Source: an uncultured Sphingomonas sp. (lineage in GTDB: Bacteria; Pseudomonadota; Alphaproteobacteria; Sphingomonadales; Sphingomonadaceae). Taken from it: DNA of 27,216 nucleotides. The notes under the pieces were generated by a model that searched no databases, was not told where the DNA came from, and saw only the letters and a program-made list of their open reading frames with translations. The stretch is taken from assembly GCA_946482655.1 (NCBI GenBank), contig CAMLSA010000038.1:1-27216 (forward strand), given 5' to 3'. The position numbers and the translations under genes were made by a program. The number at the start of each line of letters is the position of its first letter. Within the stretch, counting starts at the first letter, position 1. Shown here one piece after another: positions 15,565 to 24,776 of the stretch.

Positions 15565-16905
15565 ATGCAAAGCTGGCTCCAGGGGCTGCCCGAGCAGCCC
15601 GGCCCCAAATATCTCGCCATCGCCCAGGCGATTGAGCAGGCGGTACGCACCGGCGCGCTGCGCCCCGGCGAGCGGCTGCCGCCCCAGCGCGCGCTCGCCG
15701 GCCAGCTGGGAGTTGACCTTACCACCGTCACCCGTGCCTATGGGCTCGCCCGCGACGCCGGGCTGATCGAGGGATCCGGCCGGCTCGGCAGCTTCGTCCG
15801 CAACAGCGCGGGTCTCCCGCTGGCCGATATCACCGGCGACAACGGCATGATCATGCCGCCCCAGCCGGGCTCCGCGCTGCTGCCCGAGGCGATGCGCGCC
15901 GGGCTGGTCAAGCTGCTGCGCGCCGGCGGACAGTCCCCGCTGCTGCAATATCAGCCGAGCGGCGGCGCGATCCGCGACCGGCAGGAGGCGGCCCGCGCGT
16001 TCGCCGCGCGCGGGCTCGCCGCGCGGGAGGACGACACGATCGTCACCGCGGGCGGCCAGAACGCGCTCCACGCGATCCTCGGCACGATCTTCGCGCCCGG
16101 TGACGTCATCTGCGCGGGCCGGTCGACCTATCCGGGGCTGCTGGCGCTCGCGAGGCGCTTCGGCCTCACAGTCAAAGCGGTCGCTGGTGACGCGGGCGGC
16201 ATCGATCCCGATGCGGTCCAGGCGGCCGCGCAGGGCGGTGCCAGGGCGGTCTATGTCGTGCCGACCAACGACAATCCGACCACCGCGACGCTCGATCTCG
16301 AACGCCGCCTGTGGCTGGCGGCGATCGCGCGGCGCCACGGGCTGGTCCTGATCGAGGACGACGCCTATGGCCAGCTTCCCGCGAAGCCGCTCCCGCCGCT
16401 CGCCACGCTCGCGCCGGAGCTCAGCTGGCATATCGCCAGCGTCTCGAAGATCATCTCGCCGGTGCTGCGGGTCGCGCATGTCCGGGCGCCCTCGGCGACG
16501 GCGGCGCGACAGCTCGCCGTCGACATCCACGAAACCGCGATCATGGCCCCCCCGCTCAGCGCCGCGCTCGTCACCCTGTGGCTGCGCGATGGGCTGTTCG
16601 CCGAGCTGGTCGGCAAGGTCCGTGCGGAGGGTATCGCCCGCCAGCGCATCGCCGCGGCATGGCTGGCGGGCACCGACCATGCCGCGCATCCCGAGGGCTA
16701 TCATATCTGGCTGCGGCTCTCCGGCAGCGATCCCGCCGAGCTCGCCGCGAGAGTCCGCCCGGCGGGGCTGTCGATCGTGCCGGGCGGCGCCTTCGCGGTC
16801 GATCCGGCGCAAGCCGAAGCCGCCGTCCGAATCTCGATCGGCGGCTCGATCGACCATGTCCGCCTCGGCCAGGCCTTCGCGCTGCTGCGGGCGCGGATGG
16901 AGTAG
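15565..16905 (+). CDS. MocR-type regulator: GntR winged helix fused to PLP aminotransferase domain
   Basis: The 446-residue product joins an N-terminal GntR-type DNA-binding domain (residues about 10-80: KYLAIAQAIEQAVRTGALRPGERLPPQRALA, TTVTRAYGLARDAGLI) to a class I aminotransferase-fold domain (about 100-446). The PLP lysine is probably Lys295 in ASVSKIISPVLR. GGQNALHAIL, the PTNDNPTT segment and IEDDAYGQL are the usual cofactor-contact regions. MocR/PdxR proteins use PLP as sensor or cofactor and control genes of vitamin B6, GABA, taurine or transport. The neighbour that could be controlled is the divergent DUF983 gene, but targets are often elsewhere. A direct aminotransferase role cannot be excluded. 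It is convergent with the Grx-MauE gene. Confidence 0.9.
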   Translation: MQSWLQGLPEQPGPKYLAIAQAIEQAVRTGALRPGERLPPQRALAGQLGVDLTTVTRAYGLARDAGLIEGSGRLGSFVRNSAGLPLADITGDNGMIMPPQPGSALLPEAMRAGLVKLLRAGGQSPLLQYQPSGGAIRDRQEAARAFAARGLAAREDDTIVTAGGQNALHAILGTIFAPGDVICAGRSTYPGLLALARRFGLTVKAVAGDAGGIDPDAVQAAAQGGARAVYVVPTNDNPTTATLDLERRLWLAAIARRHGLVLIEDDAYGQLPAKPLPPLATLAPELSWHIASVSKIISPVLRVAHVRAPSATAARQLAVDIHETAIMAPPLSAALVTLWLRDGLFAELVGKVRAEGIARQRIAAAWLAGTDHAAHPEGYHIWLRLSGSDPAELAARVRPAGLSIVPGGAFAVDPAQAEAAVRISIGGSIDHVRLGQAFALLRARME

Positions 16906-16968
16906 CCGCCTCGGAGAATCGCCGCCCCGGCGGAGGGAGCGCGAGGTTGCCCCATGCGTGTGGCGGCG

Positions 16969-16982
16969 CGGGCTTCCGCCCG
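16969..16982. terminator. Short hairpin between convergent MocR and Grx-MauE genes
   Basis: CGGGC-TTCC-GCCCG is a perfect 5-bp stem with a tetraloop in the 94-base gap between two convergent stop codons. There is no T run. It is a weak bidirectional terminator candidate. Confidence 0.3.
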
Positions 16983-16999
16983 GGTGGCGTCTCCGGCTT

Positions 17000-17740
17000 C
17001 TACATCCGCGCGACCATCCACACCGCCATGACGATCATCATCAGATTCTCGGTCAGCGAGACGAAGCCGAGCGGGACATTGCTGTCGCCGCCGACGCAGG
17101 CGCATTTCAGCTCGCGCTTGTCGACATAGACCGCCTTGATCACCGATACGGCCCCGACGCCACCGATGAAAAGCGCGATGGGCACCGACAGCCAGGCTAG
17201 CCCGCCCCAGATCATCAGCACCCCCGCCGCCGCCTCGGCATAGGGATAGACATAGCCATAGGGCACCCAGGCTCTCGCGAGCAGGTCATAATTGAGGAAC
17301 ATCGTCGAGAAGCTCTCGACGTCGCGCAGCTTGAGCATCGCCAACACCACCATCGAGAAGGCGATGAACCATTCGGCCGCCCGGATGTGGAGGGGCGATC
17401 CATAAACTGCCGTCGTTGCCGCGATCGCCATCAGCGCGGTCAGCGTGAACAGCACGATGATGGGCCGATAGGTCGACGCCTTCGGATCGGCCACATCCTG
17501 GCCGAAATGGCGGCGCAGATCGTCGTAGCCGCCGATCCGACGGCCGCCGACGAAGATTTGCGGGGTGGTCTCGACGCCGTGCTCGGCCTTGAACGCGTCG
17601 GTCTCCTCGCGGCTGCGCAGCCAATGATCCTCGACGCGGAATCCCTTGCGCCGCAGCAGGTGCCGCGCCTTGAGCCCATAGGGACAGACATGGCTCGGCA
17701 TCACCATGCGGTGAAGGACGGCGGTCCGCGTCTGGGTCAT
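17000..17740 (-). CDS. Glutaredoxin domain fused to MauE-like redox membrane protein
   Basis: The 246-residue fusion begins with a glutaredoxin domain (about 5-82). Its active site CPYG (Cys19) sits in HVCPYGLKARHLLRRKGF, and TTPQIFVGGRRIGGYDDL supplies the cis-Pro and glutathione-site features. The rest (about 90-246) is a four-helix membrane domain like MauE/DoxX. MauE is needed for methylamine dehydrogenase maturation, probably by moving redox equivalents, but no methylamine genes are near. A pair of cysteines (Cys213, Cys215 in ELKCACVGG) lies in the loop before the last helix and could exchange electrons with the Grx domain. The active site has only one Cys, as in monothiol enzymes. The gene lies just upstream of mutS's 3' end on the same strand relative to transcription order mutS then this gene, 36 bases apart. 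Confidence 0.87.
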   Translation of the reverse strand: MTQTRTAVLHRMVMPSHVCPYGLKARHLLRRKGFRVEDHWLRSREETDAFKAEHGVETTPQIFVGGRRIGGYDDLRRHFGQDVADPKASTYRPIIVLFTLTALMAIAATTAVYGSPLHIRAAEWFIAFSMVVLAMLKLRDVESFSTMFLNYDLLARAWVPYGYVYPYAEAAAGVLMIWGGLAWLSVPIALFIGGVGAVSVIKAVYVDKRELKCACVGGDSNVPLGFVSLTENLMMIVMAVWMVARM

Positions 17741-17776
17741 GGGTGATCTCCATCGTCATCGGCGGCTTAATCCGCC

Positions 17777-20443
17777 TCAAGCGGCCGCCGCTCGGGCGAT
17801 CGCCTTCAACCGGTAGACGAGTTCGAGCGCCTCGCGCGGGCTCAGCGCGTCGACATCGACGCCCTCGATCTCGGAACGCAGCGGATCGGGCGCCGCTTCC
17901 TCTGCCTGGGCGGCGGCGGCGAACAGCGGCAGGTCGTCGAGGCCCGCTGCCAGCCCGCCGGTCGCGGCGCGCCCCGCCTCGAGCTTCTTGAGCACCTCGC
18001 GCGCCCTCGCCAACACCGGCGGCGAGAGCCCGGCCAGCTTGGCGACCGCGATGCCGTAGCTGCGGTCGGCGGGGCCATCGGCGACCTCGTGGAGCAGCAC
18101 CAGCTCGCCCTTCCACTCGCGCGCGCGGACATGGTGGAGCGAGAGCGCGTCGAGCCGCTCGGCGAGCCTCGTCAACTCGTGATAATGGGTCGCGAACAGG
18201 CAGCGGCAGCGGTTGATGTCGTGCACCGCCTCGACCACCGCCCATGCTATGGCGAGGCCGTCATAGGTCGAGGTGCCGCGCCCGACCTCGTCGAGGATGA
18301 CGAAGCTGCGTTCGGTCGCCTGCGCGAGAATCGCCGCGGTCTCGACCATCTCGACCATGAAGGTCGATCGCCCGCGCGCCAGATTGTCCGACGCGCCGAC
18401 ACGGCTGAACAGCCGGTCGACGATGCCGAGCCGCGCGCTTTGGGCGGGCACCGGGCTTCCCGCCTGGGCGAGAATCGCGATCGCGGCGTTCTGGCGCAGG
18501 AAGGTCGACTTGCCACCCATGTTGGGGCCGGTCACCAGCCACAGCCGGCCCTGTTCCGACAGGCAGCAGTCATTGGCGACGAAACGCCCGCCCTGCGCCG
18601 CGACCGCCGCCTCGACCACCGGGTGCCGTCCGCCGCGCACGTCGAAGCAGCTGTGCTGCTCGAAACGGGGCCGGGTCCAGCCGCCTTCGGCCGCCCGCTC
18701 GGCAAGGCCCGCCGCCACGTCGAGCCGCGCCAGCGCGTCGGCGGTCGCCGCGACCGATGCGGTACGGGCCAGCACCGCGCCGACCAGCTCCTCTAGATGC
18801 GCCGCTTCGGCCGCGAGCGCATGCGCGCCCGACTGGCCGACCCGCATCGCCTGCTCGTGGAGGTCGGTCGCGTTGAAGCGAACCACGCCTGCCAGGGTTT
18901 GGCGATGGGTGAAGCCCGAATCCGCCGCCATCAGCGGATCGGCATGCTTGGCCTGCACCTCGATATGATAGCCGAGCACGCCATTATGCTTGATGCGCAG
19001 CGAGGCGATGCCGGTCTCCTGGCGGTAGCGGGCCTCCAATGCCGCGATCGCCTTGCGCCCCTCGCCGCCCTGGCCCCGCAGCACGTCGAGCTCGGCATCA
19101 TAGCCCTCGGCGATGTAGCCGCCCTGCGCGGTGTCGATCGGCGGCGACGCGACCAGCGCGCGCTTGAGCAGATCGACCAGCGCCTCATGACCGAGAAAGG
19201 CGGGCAGGATGCTGCGCAGCAAGGCCGGCATCGGCCCAATAGGCTGCAGCGCGGAGTGCAGCATCCGCGCCTGATCGAGGCCATCGCGCAGCTGGCCGAG
19301 ATCGCGCGGAGAGCCCCGCCCCGCGACCAGCCGGCCGAGCGCGCGGCCGATGTCGGGGAGCGCCCGCAGCGTGCCGCGCAGCCTTTCGCGCAAGCCCCCG
19401 TCGCCCTCGAACAGAGCGACCAGATCGAGCCTCTCCTCGATCGCGCCGATCTCGGTGAGCGGCGCGGACAGATCGGCACCGAGCAGCCGCGCGCCGGCGC
19501 CCGTGACGGTCCGGTCGATCGCGTCGAGCAGGCTTCCCTTGCGCGTGCCCGCCTGGGAAAGGGTGATCTCGAGGCTCTCGCGCGTCGCCGCGTCGATCAT
19601 CATATGGTCGGCCACGATCCGCCGCCGCGGCGGCTGGAGGAAGGGCAGGCTGCCTTGGCCCGCCCGGTCGAGATAGGCGATCAGCGCCCCCGCCGCCGCG
19701 AGCTCGGCGCGGCTGAACGCGCCGAAGCCGTCGAGCGTGGCGACGCCCAGCAGCCGCTTCAGCCGCTCCTCGCCGCGCAGGCTGTCGAAATATTCGCGCG
19801 GCCAGGGAACGGCGTTGAGGGGGCTTTCGTCGAAATCCTCGGGAACGACGATCTCGGCGGCGTCGAGCCGCGCCAGCTCGGCATCGAGCGCGGATGGAAG
19901 CAGTGCCGCGATCTCGAACCGCCCGGTCGAGATGTCCGCCGCGGCGATCCCCAGCCGGCGGCCCCCTTCCGCATTGGACGGACCTTGCCCATGGCTCGCC
20001 ACCGCGACCAGCCAGTTGGCGGCGCGCGCGTCGAGCAGGGCCTCCTCAGTCAATGTCCCCGCGGTCACGACGCGCACGATCGCGCGGCCGACCAGCGCCT
20101 TCGAGCCGCCGCGCCTCTTCGCCTCGGCGGGGCTCTCGGTCTGCTCGGCGATCGCCACGCGATGACCTGCCTTGATCAGCCGGGCGAGATAGGCTTCGGC
20201 CGAGTGAACGGGTACGCCGCACATCGGAATCGGCTTGCCGTCATGTTCGCCGCGCGCGGTCAGCGCGATGTCGAGCGCGGCCGAGGCGATTCGGGCGTCG
20301 TCGAAGAACAGTTCGAAAAAATCCCCCATCCGGTAGAAGAGCAGGCAATCCTCGGCCGCCGCCTTGAGCGCGAGATATTGCGCCATCATCGGAGTCGGGG
20401 CCGATCTGTCCGTAGCCGTATCGATTTTTGCCTTTTGCGCCAT
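17777..20443 (-). CDS. mutS: DNA mismatch repair protein MutS
   Basis: MutS recognises base mismatches and small loops and starts repair with MutL. The 888-residue product has the mismatch-reading Phe-X-Glu motif (Phe42, Glu44 in YRMGDFFELFFDDA). It also has connector and lever domains, and a C-terminal ATPase with Walker A TGPNMGGKSTFLRQ (near 635-650) and Walker B LDEVGRGTSTYDG (near 717-730). A C-terminal tail ends in VDALSPREALELVYRLKAIA, the usual MutS dimer/tetramer helix region. ATG 20443 gives a normal N-terminus (MAQKAKID...). The reading frame stays open for 65 more codons into maeB, but that extension has no MutS character. It is divergent from maeB across an 88-base gap. Confidence 0.97.
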   Translation of the reverse strand: MAQKAKIDTATDRSAPTPMMAQYLALKAAAEDCLLFYRMGDFFELFFDDARIASAALDIALTARGEHDGKPIPMCGVPVHSAEAYLARLIKAGHRVAIAEQTESPAEAKRRGGSKALVGRAIVRVVTAGTLTEEALLDARAANWLVAVASHGQGPSNAEGGRRLGIAAADISTGRFEIAALLPSALDAELARLDAAEIVVPEDFDESPLNAVPWPREYFDSLRGEERLKRLLGVATLDGFGAFSRAELAAAGALIAYLDRAGQGSLPFLQPPRRRIVADHMMIDAATRESLEITLSQAGTRKGSLLDAIDRTVTGAGARLLGADLSAPLTEIGAIEERLDLVALFEGDGGLRERLRGTLRALPDIGRALGRLVAGRGSPRDLGQLRDGLDQARMLHSALQPIGPMPALLRSILPAFLGHEALVDLLKRALVASPPIDTAQGGYIAEGYDAELDVLRGQGGEGRKAIAALEARYRQETGIASLRIKHNGVLGYHIEVQAKHADPLMAADSGFTHRQTLAGVVRFNATDLHEQAMRVGQSGAHALAAEAAHLEELVGAVLARTASVAATADALARLDVAAGLAERAAEGGWTRPRFEQHSCFDVRGGRHPVVEAAVAAQGGRFVANDCCLSEQGRLWLVTGPNMGGKSTFLRQNAAIAILAQAGSPVPAQSARLGIVDRLFSRVGASDNLARGRSTFMVEMVETAAILAQATERSFVILDEVGRGTSTYDGLAIAWAVVEAVHDINRCRCLFATHYHELTRLAERLDALSLHHVRAREWKGELVLLHEVADGPADRSYGIAVAKLAGLSPPVLARAREVLKKLEAGRAATGGLAAGLDDLPLFAAAAQAEEAAPDPLRSEIEGVDVDALSPREALELVYRLKAIARAAAA

Positions 20444-20531
20444 CTCTGGGCTGATAGCGGCTTGTCGACTCTCCGGCGATACCCCACAAGCGTGCCCGGG
20501 CATTCTAAACGGGCGCCGAGGGGGCCGGATC

Positions 20532-22808
20532 ATGAGCGACGACACGACGAACAGAAGCAAGATACAGTTTTCGGATCGCGAAGCGCTTTTCTTCCACTCG
20601 ACGGGCCGGCCGGGGAAGATCGAGATCATCGCCACCAAGCCGATGGCGACCCAGCGCGATCTCAGCCTCGCTTATTCGCCCGGCGTCGCCGTCCCAGTCA
20701 AGGCGATCGCGGCCGATCCCGCGACCGCCTATGATTATACCGCCAAGGGCAATCTCGTCGCGGTGATCTCGAACGGCACCGCGATTCTCGGCCTCGGCAA
20801 TCTCGGCGCGCTCGCCTCGAAGCCGGTGATGGAAGGCAAGGCCGTCCTGTTCAAGCGCTTCGCCGATGTCGATTCGATCGACATCGAGCTCGACACCGAG
20901 GACCCCGAAGCCTTCATCAACGCCGTGGCGCTGATGGAGCCGAGCTTCGGCGGCATCAACCTCGAGGATATCAAGGCTCCCGAATGCTTCATCATCGAGC
21001 AGGCGCTCAAGGAGAGGATGAACATCCCGGTGATGCACGACGATCAGCACGGCACCGCGATGATCGCGGCGGCGGGCCTGATCAATGCCGCCTTACTGAC
21101 AAACCGCGAGCTCAAGGACATGAACGTCGTCGTCAACGGCGCGGGCGCGGCGGCGATCGCCTGCACCGAGCTGATCAAGGCGGTCGGCGTCTCGCCCGAC
21201 AAGGTGCTGCTGTGCGATTCGAAGGGCGTGGTCTATCAGGGCCGCACCGACGGCATGAACCAGTGGAAGTCTGCGCATGCCACCAAGACCGACAAGCGGA
21301 CCCTGGCGGAGGCGGTCGACGGCGCCGACGTCTTCCTCGGCCTTTCGGTCAAGGGGGCGCTGACCCCCGAGATGGTCAAGACGATGGCGCCGCATCCGAT
21401 CATCTTCGCGATGGCCAATCCGGATCCCGAAATCCTGCCGCCCGATGCCAAGGCGGTACGCGACGACGTGATCGTCGCGACCGGCCGGTCGGACTTCCCG
21501 AACCAGGTCAACAACGTCCTCGGCTTCCCCTTCATCTTCCGCGGCGCGTTGGACGTGCGCGCGACCGGCATCAACCAGGAGATGAAGATCGCCGCGGCGC
21601 GTGCGCTCGCCGAACTGGCACGCGAGCAGGTCCCCGAGGAAGTAGCCGCCGCCTATGGCGGCGCGGCGCCGCGCTTCGGCCGCGATTACATCATCCCGGC
21701 GCCGTTCGATCCGAGGCTGATGGAGATCATCCCCGCCGCGGTCGCGCAGGCCGCGATGGACACCGGCGTCGCCCGCAAGCCGATCCTCGACATGGCGGCC
21801 TACAAGGACAGCCTCAAGGCCCGGCTCAACCCGACGACCTCGGTGCTGACCCTCGCCTCCGAAACCGCGCGCGCCCATCCCAAGCGGGTCGTCTTCGCCG
21901 AGGCCGAGGAGGAAGTGGTGCTGCGCGCCGCGATTCAGTTCAAGAATCTCGGCTATGGCACGCCGGTGCTGGTCGGCCGCGACGAGGTGCCCGACAAGCT
22001 GCGCGACCTCGGCGTCGACGATGTGGAAAGCTACGAGCTGCACAACAGTCGCTCCTCGCCACTGGTCGAGCGGATGGTCGACTATCTCTACGATCGTCTC
22101 AAGCGGCGCGGCACGCTGCGCCGCGAGTGCGAAGCGATGGTCAACCAGGATCGCAACATCTTCGGTTCGCTCCTGCTCGCGCTCGGCGAAGCCGATGCGA
22201 TGGTGACCGGCGTCACCCGCACCTATAGCGCGACCTTCCGCCAGGTCCGCCGGGTGCTCGATCCGCTCGAAGGCAAGAAGCCGTGCGGAATCCACCTGTT
22301 CGTGGGGCAGAGCCACACCGTCTTCATCGCCGACACCACGGTGACCGAGCGACCTTCGGCGGTCGAGCTTGCCGACATCGCCGAGCAGACCGCGGCGGTC
22401 GCGCGCCGCATGGGCCATGAGCCCCGCGTCGCCTTCCTCAGCTATTCGACCTTCGGAAACCCGCCGGGCAACTGGCTGGAAACGGTCCGCGGCGCGGTGT
22501 CGCTGCTCGACGATCGGGGCGCGAGCTTCGAATATGAGGGCGAGATGGCCCCCGACGCGGCGCTCAACCCGTCGATCATGAAGCTCTATCCGTTCAACCG
22601 CCTGTCGGCGCCGGCCAATGTGCTGGTGATGCCGGGGCTGCAATCCGCCAATATCTCGGCCAAGCTGCTCCGCGAGCTCGGCAAGGGCTCGGTGATCGGC
22701 CCGATGCTGGTCGGCATGGAAAAGCCGGTCCAGATCGCGACCATGTCCTCGAACGCGTCCGAACTGATGACCCTCGCGATTCTCGCGGCGGCGGGGATCG
22801 CGCACTGA
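20532..22808 (+). CDS. maeB: NADP-dependent malic enzyme (malic domain + phosphotransacetylase-like domain)
   Basis: This enzyme oxidatively decarboxylates malate to pyruvate, giving NADPH and linking the TCA cycle to pyruvate and acetyl-CoA. The 758-residue length matches large MaeB-type enzymes. The N-terminal malic domain has the catalytic Tyr48 in SLAYSPGVA, the lysine block GALASKPVMEGKAVLFKRF and the metal/substrate motifs DIKAPECF and HDDQHGTA. A Rossmann segment VVNGAGAAAIACTELI follows. The C-terminal part (about 440-755, from HPKRVVFAEAEEEVVLRAA) is a phosphotransacetylase-like domain that is regulatory rather than catalytic in known MaeB proteins. ATG 20532 is preceded by GAGGGGG at 9-15 bases. 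A longer open frame reaching back into mutS is not part of the gene. Confidence 0.95.
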   Translation: MSDDTTNRSKIQFSDREALFFHSTGRPGKIEIIATKPMATQRDLSLAYSPGVAVPVKAIAADPATAYDYTAKGNLVAVISNGTAILGLGNLGALASKPVMEGKAVLFKRFADVDSIDIELDTEDPEAFINAVALMEPSFGGINLEDIKAPECFIIEQALKERMNIPVMHDDQHGTAMIAAAGLINAALLTNRELKDMNVVVNGAGAAAIACTELIKAVGVSPDKVLLCDSKGVVYQGRTDGMNQWKSAHATKTDKRTLAEAVDGADVFLGLSVKGALTPEMVKTMAPHPIIFAMANPDPEILPPDAKAVRDDVIVATGRSDFPNQVNNVLGFPFIFRGALDVRATGINQEMKIAAARALAELAREQVPEEVAAAYGGAAPRFGRDYIIPAPFDPRLMEIIPAAVAQAAMDTGVARKPILDMAAYKDSLKARLNPTTSVLTLASETARAHPKRVVFAEAEEEVVLRAAIQFKNLGYGTPVLVGRDEVPDKLRDLGVDDVESYELHNSRSSPLVERMVDYLYDRLKRRGTLRRECEAMVNQDRNIFGSLLLALGEADAMVTGVTRTYSATFRQVRRVLDPLEGKKPCGIHLFVGQSHTVFIADTTVTERPSAVELADIAEQTAAVARRMGHEPRVAFLSYSTFGNPPGNWLETVRGAVSLLDDRGASFEYEGEMAPDAALNPSIMKLYPFNRLSAPANVLVMPGLQSANISAKLLRELGKGSVIGPMLVGMEKPVQIATMSSNASELMTLAILAAAGIAH

Positions 22809-22818
22809 GCCATATTTT

Positions 22819-22842
22819 CCTCCTCCCTTTCCAGGGAGGGGG
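22819..22842. terminator. Hairpin between convergent maeB and the exported-protein gene
   Basis: CCTCCTCCCT (22819-22828) pairs with AGGGAGGGGG (22833-22842) around a TTCC loop, a 10-bp stem with one T/G wobble. It occupies the centre of a 44-base gap between convergent stops. A TTTT run lies on the wrong side for either transcript, so termination may not be intrinsic. Confidence 0.55.
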
Positions 22843-22852
22843 ATAGCCGGCC

Positions 22853-23578
22853 CTATTTCTTCTCCATCGAGGCCTTCATCCCCGCCACCAGCTGCTCGAC
22901 TGTCCGCGGCTGCGCCGGCAACCGGAAAAAGGCTGCCGGAAAGGCCGCCTTGCCCGCGAGGTTGAGGCGGAAGCGGCCGCCGACGTCGATCGGCGTGCCG
23001 AGCGCGAAGATCGTACGTGTCTCGGCGATCAGTTCGGTCGCGCCGGCGCCGATCAGCGGCGCCGCCGGCACCATCGCCGCGTTCATGAAGGCCTCGAGCG
23101 CGGCGCCGACCGGTTTCAGATCGGGATCGTCGCTGATCAGATAGTCGGTCGGCTTGTCGGGCTGGGTGCTGTCGAGGCCCCGGACATGATAGATGCGGCC
23201 CTTGCGTCCGCCCGCCTCGCCCCGCCCGTCGGGCTCGATCTTGAGATGGTCGGCGTGCATCGCCGCGCCGGCCTTGTCGAACAATCCCTTGAAGATCGGC
23301 GGCAGCACCTGGTCGATCGCGTTGGCGACGTCCTTCAGCCGCGCGACCGTGGGCTTGCCGCCCTCGACATCGACGATGAAGAATTCGCCGCCGATCAGCA
23401 GGCCGTAATCCTCGGTCCCGACCTCGCCGATCCGGGCGTCGCCATTGTCATGGACGTCGATCTGGAGCTGCTTCGACTGGCGCACGTCGATGTAGATGGC
23501 GCGCAAGCCGGCCTCGGCGGCGCTGGTCGCGAGCAGCGTCGCGGCACCGATGATCGAAAATCTCAAAACCCGGCGCAT
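22853..23578 (-). CDS. Exported protein of unknown function
   Basis: I do not recognise this 241-residue protein. It begins with a good signal peptide ([23 protein letters not shown], cleavage likely after residue 23), so it should be periplasmic or outer-membrane associated, though it lacks a lipobox. The mature part mixes beta-rich stretches ([38 protein letters not shown]) with a helical segment ([22 protein letters not shown]). It repeats a YHVRG/DYLISDD pattern reminiscent of DUF4412-like or LolA-like envelope proteins, but that is a guess. ATG 23578 is preferred because AGGGA precedes it by about 8 bases; an in-frame TTG at 23584 is also possible. It is convergent with maeB and divergent from recF. 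Confidence 0.8.
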   Translation of the reverse strand: MRRVLRFSIIGAATLLATSAAEAGLRAIYIDVRQSKQLQIDVHDNGDARIGEVGTEDYGLLIGGEFFIVDVEGGKPTVARLKDVANAIDQVLPPIFKGLFDKAGAAMHADHLKIEPDGRGEAGGRKGRIYHVRGLDSTQPDKPTDYLISDDPDLKPVGAALEAFMNAAMVPAAPLIGAGATELIAETRTIFALGTPIDVGGRFRLNLAGKAAFPAAFFRLPAQPRTVEQLVAGMKASMEKK

Positions 23579-23689
23579 AGGCAATTCCCTGTACAGCTTG
23601 GAATCTGCTTAGCCGCGCAAGCTCGGTTCGTGAAGGAGAGGACGGCGGCCCCGCTTCCCCTCGCCGTCGAAAATCGCCAACAAGGGGCC

Positions 23690-24763
23690 ATGCCCGTCGC
23701 CCGCCTGATGCTGACCGACTTCCGCTCCTACGCCTCGGCGACGATCGCGGCCGGGCCGGGCTTCGTCGTGCTGACCGGGGAGAACGGCGCGGGCAAGACC
23801 AATATCCTCGAGGCCATCTCGATGCTCGGCCCCGGCCGGGGACTGCGCGGCGCGGCGCTTGGCGAGATGACGCGCGAGGGCGCGGCCGGCGGCTTCGCGG
23901 TCGCCGCCGAGCTGGAAGGCGGCATCCGCATCGGCACCGGCACGGTCGCCGCCATGCCCGGCCGGCGGCAGGTGCGGATCAACGGCGCGACCGCGTCGGC
24001 CGCGTCGCTCGGGGAATGGATCACCTTGCTCTGGCTGACCCCAGCGATGGACCGGCTGTTCACCGAGGGAGCCGAGGGGCGACGCCGCTTCCTCGACCGG
24101 CTGGTTTTCGCGATCGAGCCGGGCCATGCCCATCATGCCAGCCGCTATGACGCGGCGATGCGCGCGCGCAACAAGCTGCTTGGCGCCGAGGGCCGGCCGG
24201 ACATGGCGTGGCTCGACGCGCTCGAAGGCCAGATGTCCGAACATGGGGAGGCGATCGCCGAAGCGCGGGCGCGCACCGTGGCGGCGCTGGGCGACCGGAT
24301 CGCGCGCGATCCCGACGCGCCGTTCGCGCGCGCGGCGCTGGCGATCGAAGGCTGGCTGCCCGGCGGCGAGCCGCTGGGCCAGCAGTTGGGCCGGGGCAGG
24401 CCGCGCGACGCCGCCGCCGGCCGCACCCTCGCCGGCCCGCACCGCCAGGACCTCGCCGTCACCCACGCCGCCAAGGCGCAGCCCGCCGCGCGCGCCTCGA
24501 CCGGCGAGCAGAAGGCGCTCCTGCTCGGCCTCGTCCTCGCCCACGCCGATCTGGTTGCCGAGCGGCGCGGCACCCGGCCGGTGCTGCTGATGGACGAGGT
24601 CGCCGCCCACCTCGATCCCGTCCGGCGCGCGGCCCTGTTCGACCGGCTCGCGTGGAGCGGCGGACAGGTCTGGCTCACCGGCACCGAACGTGCCCTGTTC
24701 GATGCGATCGGCGAGGCGACCTGGCTGTCGGTCGCGGGGGGCGCGGTGGAGCTATCCCGTTGA
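23690..24763 (+). CDS. recF: DNA replication and repair protein RecF
   Basis: RecF is an SMC-like ATPase that, with RecO and RecR, helps load RecA at single-strand gaps and supports restart of stalled forks. The 357-residue product has Walker A GENGAGKT (residues 30-37), the ABC-type signature region [20 protein letters not shown] and Walker [12 protein letters not shown], in normal order and at the usual length. The N-terminus [14 protein letters not shown] matches the family (LxLxNFRNY). ATG 23690 follows AAGGGG closely; ATG 23708 is an alternative. An open frame further upstream runs antisense to the exported-protein gene and is not coding. recF is followed 97 bases later by gyrB, keeping the old recF-gyrB pair without dnaA or dnaN. 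Confidence 0.95.
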   Translation: MPVARLMLTDFRSYASATIAAGPGFVVLTGENGAGKTNILEAISMLGPGRGLRGAALGEMTREGAAGGFAVAAELEGGIRIGTGTVAAMPGRRQVRINGATASAASLGEWITLLWLTPAMDRLFTEGAEGRRRFLDRLVFAIEPGHAHHASRYDAAMRARNKLLGAEGRPDMAWLDALEGQMSEHGEAIAEARARTVAALGDRIARDPDAPFARAALAIEGWLPGGEPLGQQLGRGRPRDAAAGRTLAGPHRQDLAVTHAAKAQPAARASTGEQKALLLGLVLAHADLVAERRGTRPVLLMDEVAAHLDPVRRAALFDRLAWSGGQVWLTGTERALFDAIGEATWLSVAGGAVELSR

Positions 24764-24776
24764 GCTTCCCCCATGA

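Noticed and set aside
20364..20531. N-terminal extension of maeB back into mutS.
   Set aside because: MaeB proteins start close to the residues encoded at 20532, which also has a ribosome site; the extension is antisense to mutS.
20444..20638. N-terminal extension of MutS by 65 codons into the start of maeB.
   Set aside because: The added sequence does not look like MutS. ATG 20443 gives the normal family N-terminus and leaves the divergent gap free for promoters.
23186..23689. Long upstream extension of recF.
   Set aside because: It runs antisense to the exported-protein gene, and RecF homology begins only at about 23690.
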